Source: Mycteria americana (lineage: Eukaryota > Chordata > Aves > Ciconiiformes > Ciconiidae). From it: DNA of 64,000 bases. Positions within the stretch are counted from its first letter, which is position 1; every line of letters starts with the position of its first letter. The notes beneath the pieces were generated by a model that saw only the letters and a program-made list of their open reading frames with translations, did not search any database and was not told where the DNA came from. Shown here one piece after another: positions 60,701 through 64,000 of this stretch. The position numbers and the translations under genes are program-made. Location: assembly GCF_035582795.1 (NCBI RefSeq), contig NC_134374.1, positions 26,365,798 through 26,429,797 on the forward strand, given 5' to 3'.

Positions 60701-62678
60701 GTCTCTTCCCGCGGGCCCCGGCAGGCTGCGGGCAGAGGCTGGCCCCCCCGCTGGCCCCCCCCGGCCCCCTCCCGCCAGCGCACGGAGGACACGCTGGCCG
60801 CCCGGCTGGGGTCTTTAATCCTGATGGCCATAGTTTTCTCCTCGTCCCCCTGTTTCTTTAATTACCCCTCTACAGCTCCGTGCTACCAATTAATAACAGT
60901 TATTATCAAACACTCCTTTTGCCTTTTTTCTTTTTTTTTTTTTTTAAGGAATCCAGAATAACCTCTTTCTGAATTGTTCCTTATTGAACTTCTAATGAAT
61001 AGGGAAACTGTGGGAACGGGGAACTTCTAGTCTCTAAACTCAACTTCGCCTTTCCCCTTGGGCCAGTTACTTGACCCAGCTGTGCTGCAGCGGGGATACG
61101 GGTTGCTCTCATTTTCTTGGACTGAATCCTGGGGAGAGGAGTCATCACCCACCTAACGTGATCTCTAGGGTTCCTATTTTTTATTCTGTCTCCAGAGGTC
61201 GCCCTCTTGTATCAAGAACAGACATAGTAGAAACTCTCTTTTTTGAGAATATAAATGCAAATTATTGACACACATTTCTGATTATTCTTTTCCAGCTCAA
61301 GCCTACGAAGTAAAATTGTGAGTATAACCCTTTATCTAACGTATTGATGAGTCTTTGGGGACTGTATTGGAACAGAAAAAAACCCCAGTGCTACTTCGCT
61401 GTCCAGATGAAAAGCCTCTCAAGCGAGGTTCAAAGATAGCTCAGTAGTACGTTGTACTGATGACCCGTGGGCTTTCCACATCAACACGTAATGTAGGAAG
61501 AAAGATCTTTTCCTTCGCACTACTGGAATCATAAAAACGAGCAAGAGCTGTTTATTAACTCCTCAGCCCAATGAGGCCTGTTGAAGATCATTGCCAAGGA
61601 TAAATTCCCAGTGTTTTTTCAAATGCAAAGAACAGGAATTCCCCTTCTAGAGAGCTGAGGCTCCTGATGCACAGATTAGACTCTGATTTATCCCTGAAAT
61701 ATCCTTGGCTGAACTTGCCTCTTTAATCATAGCTGTGTCAGGAAGTTAAAGCTATTTATAAACTCAAGTTTCAGCATCCTGATCTACTTCCAACCTGTGG
61801 AAGCTATACTGAAAAGCCTAATAAGCCAGTCAAAACATACAAGGAGAACCACTCATCTAGATATAAATGAAAGTGCTGATGACTTGAGTGCCATGGTAGA
61901 ACACGCCAGCGGCGTCTGCCCAGGTTCTGGTCTTCCCAAGCAGTTTATAAAGCAGCCTTTTAAGTAACAGTTGAACCCTGAGCAACTGAACAAATGGTGT
62001 GATGGCATTTCTCCTCAGAGGATTTACCTTCGTTTTAAGGATATTAGATATCATAAGCCATATGGTGGATGTGGGCTGCATTCAGTTCACCATTTACCAT
62101 TCCTCCACCATGTTTTTATATACATATAAATATATGTATGTGTGTGTGTGTGTATACACACGCACACTTATCTTGCAAAGAGCAGTTGCCTGGTTGTGCC
62201 ATTCCAAGAAATGGTGGTAATCCTTGCGTTGCTTACATACCTTTTGCTGCCTCTGAGGCTCTCCCTGGATTGGAGGCCATGCTGCTATAATGTCCAAGGT
62301 TCTCCTGCCACCCAGAAGCAAAGGACAAGACTCTCTCCTTCAGAATACTGTCATAATCCCATGGCCCAGGATTACATGGGTTTGAATCAGACCACAATCT
62401 TGCTCAAAATCTTGATGGTTGGGAGATGCTTTGTCTACTCTGGTTGCAACTCTTCTTTCGTATTGTATTTTGATTTCAGCCATAGCTCGAGAGCAGCAGC
62501 TTCTTCAAGGTGTGAAAGTACGGGTCATTATGAGGAACCCATCTCCTTCACTGAGAACAACTATGTGATGGAGCCCTTGAAAAACAAAACATCTGCAGAA
62601 ATAAATATGGACAAGAATGAATATGACTGTCCTGGGAAAACCCAGGATTCTGAATATGAAGTAGGGGACACTGTATGA
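54695..62678 (+). CDS. VSIG4: VSIG4 gene: V-set and Ig domain-containing 4, complement receptor (8 coding exons)
   Basis: VSIG4 (CRIg) is a type I membrane protein of tissue macrophages that binds C3b/iC3b for clearance and dampens T cells. Eight exons join in frame into 1176 nt, 391 residues plus stop; human is 399 with the same layout. Order: signal peptide (1 to about 19); V-set domain (about 20-137) with Cys in TTLPCAYVP, Trp in MWTVV and SDRGAYTCQVTW; second Ig domain (138-231) with SLTCVASGSPPISYRWFR and SDTGKYYCEAEN; a stalk from two short exons (232-280); transmembrane helix (about 288-312); and a tail with several tyrosines (HYEEP, NNYVMEP, NEYDCP, SEYEV). All joins from exon 1 to exon 7 are phase 1, typical of Ig-family genes; only the last is phase 2. 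GSPPISY matches the mammalian protein. Synteny with HEPH supports the symbol. Confidence 0.92.
55463..55508. repeat. Perfect 15-bp inverted repeat in VSIG4 intron 1
   Basis: Arms GTGCTCTGCCTGGTG (55463-55477) and CACCAGGCAGAGCAC (55494-55508) around a 16-base spacer, within a locally GC-rich stretch. Confidence 0.95.
55714..55734. repeat. Poly-T run of 21 bases
   Basis: A T homopolymer 26 bases upstream of VSIG4 exon 2, extending its polypyrimidine tract. It could alternatively be a retroposon tail, but no element flanks it. Confidence 0.9.
55761..56117 (+). CDS. VSIG4: VSIG4 exon 2, V-set Ig domain
   Basis: Encodes LTGLNEIKGVWKGSTTLPCA to ISDRGAYTCQVTWRASNNSL. The complete V-set fold holds the C3b-binding surface in the family. 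Preceded by a 21-T run and a long polypyrimidine tract. Confidence 0.95.
56748..57029 (+). CDS. VSIG4: VSIG4 exon 3, second Ig domain
   Basis: Encodes TKPVIRASEPGLTFPAGAGT to SDTGKYYCEAENRVGAGAVQ and VELTVR. A single exon of 282 nt in phase 1-1 with both cysteines. Confidence 0.95.
57931..57997 (+). pseudogene. Decayed duplicate of a VSIG4 stalk exon
   Basis: It shares ATCTGCCCACAACA and the upstream TGTGAGCC...TTGCAG context with the real stalk exon at 59050. Its frame starts DLPTTTMASEGCGNLGERAP. The nearest donors give the wrong phase (2 instead of 1), and the frame meets TAA at 58004-58006. It is either an exon remnant or an optional truncating exon. Confidence 0.6.
58669..58746 (+). CDS. 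VSIG4: VSIG4 exon 4, stalk
   Basis: Between acceptor TTATTACAG and donor GTGTGT, encodes KIPTELMFRSTSVISWTPWG, then STTTT. The SWTPW/TTT text resembles the human stalk (KQSWDWTTD), and phase 1-1 fits. No domain. Confidence 0.7.
58765..58905. repeat. AT-rich imperfect palindrome
   Basis: ATATAGAGAGAGAG on the left pairs with CTCTCTCTATAT on the right, and TATATA/GTATAT tracts between them pair further. It starts 19 bases past the VSIG4 exon 4 donor and could fold into a long hairpin in the pre-mRNA. Confidence 0.75.
59050..59118 (+). CDS. VSIG4: VSIG4 exon 5, stalk
   Basis: Encodes DLPTTGVTSENGVGYPEKNY, then TTQ, with an N-glycosylation sequon NYT. Good GTAAGT donor, phase 1-1. Confidence 0.8.
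59847..59960 (+). CDS. VSIG4: VSIG4 exon 6, transmembrane helix
   Basis: Encodes VPRTRLSLYLIVLIALVCSA, then VVFLITFLIVCIRKPKE: one hydrophobic helix and a basic stop-transfer sequence. Phase 1-1, donor GTGAGT. Confidence 0.93.
60100..60820. promoter_or_regulatory. CpG-rich block inside VSIG4 intron 6
   Basis: GC- and CpG-rich sequence with many CCCGCCC boxes lies between the transmembrane exon and exon 7. It could be an internal CpG island, alternative promoter or enhancer. No start codon or exon is supported there. Confidence 0.45.
60205..60344. repeat. 16-bp GC-box minisatellite, about 8.8 copies
   Basis: The unit CCGGCCCCCGCCCTTG repeats perfectly eight times from 60205 to 60332 with a partial ninth to about 60344. 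Each unit carries a Sp1/KLF-like CCCGCCC box. Confidence 0.97.
61296..61317 (+). CDS. VSIG4: VSIG4 exon 7, 22-nt cytoplasmic microexon
   Basis: Encodes AQAYEVK between TTTTCCAG and GTGAGT, comparable to the human QQEHVYEAA segment. It converts phase 1 to phase 2, which the last exon needs. Confidence 0.75.
62127..62166. repeat. TG dinucleotide repeat with CA partner
   Basis: A TATG/TGTG run followed directly by TATACACACGCACAC, forming a small microsatellite palindrome in VSIG4 intron 7. Confidence 0.85.
62480..62678 (+). CDS. VSIG4: VSIG4 exon 8, cytoplasmic tail
   Basis: Encodes HSSRAAASSRCESTGHYEEP, then ISFTENNYVMEPLKNKTSAE and ends DSEYEVGDTV, TGA at 62676-62678. Several tyrosines are candidate phosphorylation sites. 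Confidence 0.85.
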
Positions 62679-64000
62679 GACCCAACAGCGCTCTACAGGT
62701 AGCAGTCCTGAAGAGTACCTTCATCCAGGCAAAATGTATCTTCCTATTCACCTTTGCCTCTGAAAAATAGGTTGGGCAAGCAGTTTTTGCTCCTCCATGA
62801 TTTGTGGAGCCTTAACAATCTCTGCAGTGAAAATGCAAAACTCTTTAGGAACTTTAGGAAGCAGTTACAGACTGCTGTATAGATCTTCTGATTTTGCTTT
62901 TCTTGGTTCCCTTTCACCACCTCTGTAGAAGAAAGCCCTTTGAAAGCTGGGGTATGCAGATCCCAGGCCAAGAGCACTGTACTAAACTTACTGCTTTTTA
63001 GGACCAAAAGGATCTGCACTCCCAGCCTTCGTGTGGTGGGAGCAGAGCCTGCACCAAGGGCTGCTCAACATCCCCGTCAACTTTGGGTAAGAAGCACAGA
63101 ACGAGGCTGGCCTGGGAATCGGCGTTTCTCCTTGCGTCCGCCTGGAGAGCCGCACAGGCGGTAGAATGTCCTCTTAAATGTGAGAGAGCCCTGAAAGATT
63201 GAAGCCAGGACAAAACCAAGAACCGTACCACACTAGGAGCAGCAGGACAAGAAGAAGGAATGTCCTGCGCACCCATCGTGCGGTACTCCGTGTGCCGTTC
63301 CGCAGCGCTCGCAGGAAGAGGCAGACACTTTCTAGGGTTTTGGCGCTGGACAGCTTGGGCGGTCTGATACTGCGGCAAGGCACATTCTTTGAGTTCACCT
63401 TCTCTATTCTCTCTTTTGATGCATGTTTAATATTTGAAAGAAATTAGATACTTTTCCATAAGCTGGTGGATAGGATTGTTTACACATGCCTAAATTATTT
63501 TGATATGAATATTTTTGCACAACCGGCTCATCTTTAAAATGCCAGCAAGCACTCGCAATTACAGCTCCTCAGCAGATACTCATGAAGTACTTTCCTCCCG
63601 GCTTTGAAGGCCTGAAGGGTAAGTAGGGAGCTGAAAAGCTTTGTTGTTCATAATTTCTGCTACCCTGAGTAAATCTATAACATGGATACTGCAGAGTTAT
63701 GGAAGAACCTTTTTATAGTGAACGATAGGGCAATACCGTGTCCGATTAAAAGCCACGCGGACAGATGTAAAACAAAACGAGCAATCTGAGGGGCGAGGAG
63801 GATATCGGTGACACAGATACAGGATTAGTGGGCCCCCAGGTTTGCTGTTCACACTCGGGAAAGATCTGCATCTGCAGGTCTCTGCAAGCACCAGCTCAAA
63901 ATTCACCAGCTTTCAGAAAGAGTATCAGGTGCTATTAGGAAAGGTGCCACAATGCAAAACAGGATTGTGATACTGTAAAAACCCATGGAATGCTTCCACC
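62679..64000 (+). other. Sequence after VSIG4, probably its 3' UTR
   Basis: No gene or coding exon is recognised. I saw no canonical AATAAA; ATTAAA at 63745-63750 is a possible variant signal. The window ends before a clear gene end. Confidence 0.35.

Noticed and set aside
59995-60861. 288-residue plus-strand frame in VSIG4 intron 6
   Set aside because: Most of it is the 16-bp GC repeat and CpG-rich sequence read through without stops; no domain, no start context.
1-64000. tRNA, rRNA, CRISPR, operons or microbial genes
   Set aside because: No cloverleaf, rRNA core or spaced direct repeats were seen, and all supported genes are spliced vertebrate genes.

Overview
The window looks like a vertebrate nuclear locus, almost certainly from a bird. 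It has intron-rich genes with GT-AG splice sites, degenerate CR1-like repeat scraps and CpG-island promoters. It contains an intact HSF3, a heat-shock factor that is functional in birds and degenerate in human. The gene neighbourhood HEPH - HSF3 - VSIG4 matches the VSIG4/HEPH block of mammalian Xq12 (from memory, chicken chromosome 4).

Layout. 1-7.0 kb: sequence downstream of HEPH, with its probable 3' UTR nearest the gene and nothing else recognised. 7.0-28.5 kb, minus strand: hephaestin (HEPH). I rebuilt 20 coding exons whose splice phases all agree and which give a 1156-residue membrane multicopper ferroxidase. 31.4-33.3 kb: a dense CpG island that probably serves as a divergent promoter, with HSF3 reading right and HEPH reading left. 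32.4-49.1 kb, plus strand: HSF3, 13 coding exons, 550 residues for the full-length form, with a possible shorter form ending in the last intron. 49.1-54.6 kb: intergenic sequence. 54.7-62.7 kb, plus strand: VSIG4, 8 coding exons, 391 residues, a two-Ig-domain membrane complement receptor. 62.7-64 kb: downstream sequence, probably VSIG4 3' UTR.

The three genes do not form a pathway: HEPH oxidises exported iron, HSF3 is a heat-responsive transcription factor, and VSIG4 is a macrophage complement receptor. They are together through conserved synteny. The open reading frames of the three genes are undamaged, so this is an ordinary euchromatic gene cluster.

Points worth a second look: two alternative 3' ends for HSF3, the longer one adding an HSF1-like C-terminal segment; a decayed duplicate of a VSIG4 stalk exon that would truncate the protein if spliced in; a perfect 21-bp hairpin followed by a 26-bp duplication in a HEPH intron; a 16-bp GC-box minisatellite in a CpG-rich VSIG4 intron; and a 33-nt HEPH microexon that can be skipped in frame. 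I found no previously undescribed system. All exon boundaries were read by eye from splice consensus, phase and family resemblance, without RNA data or alignment software.
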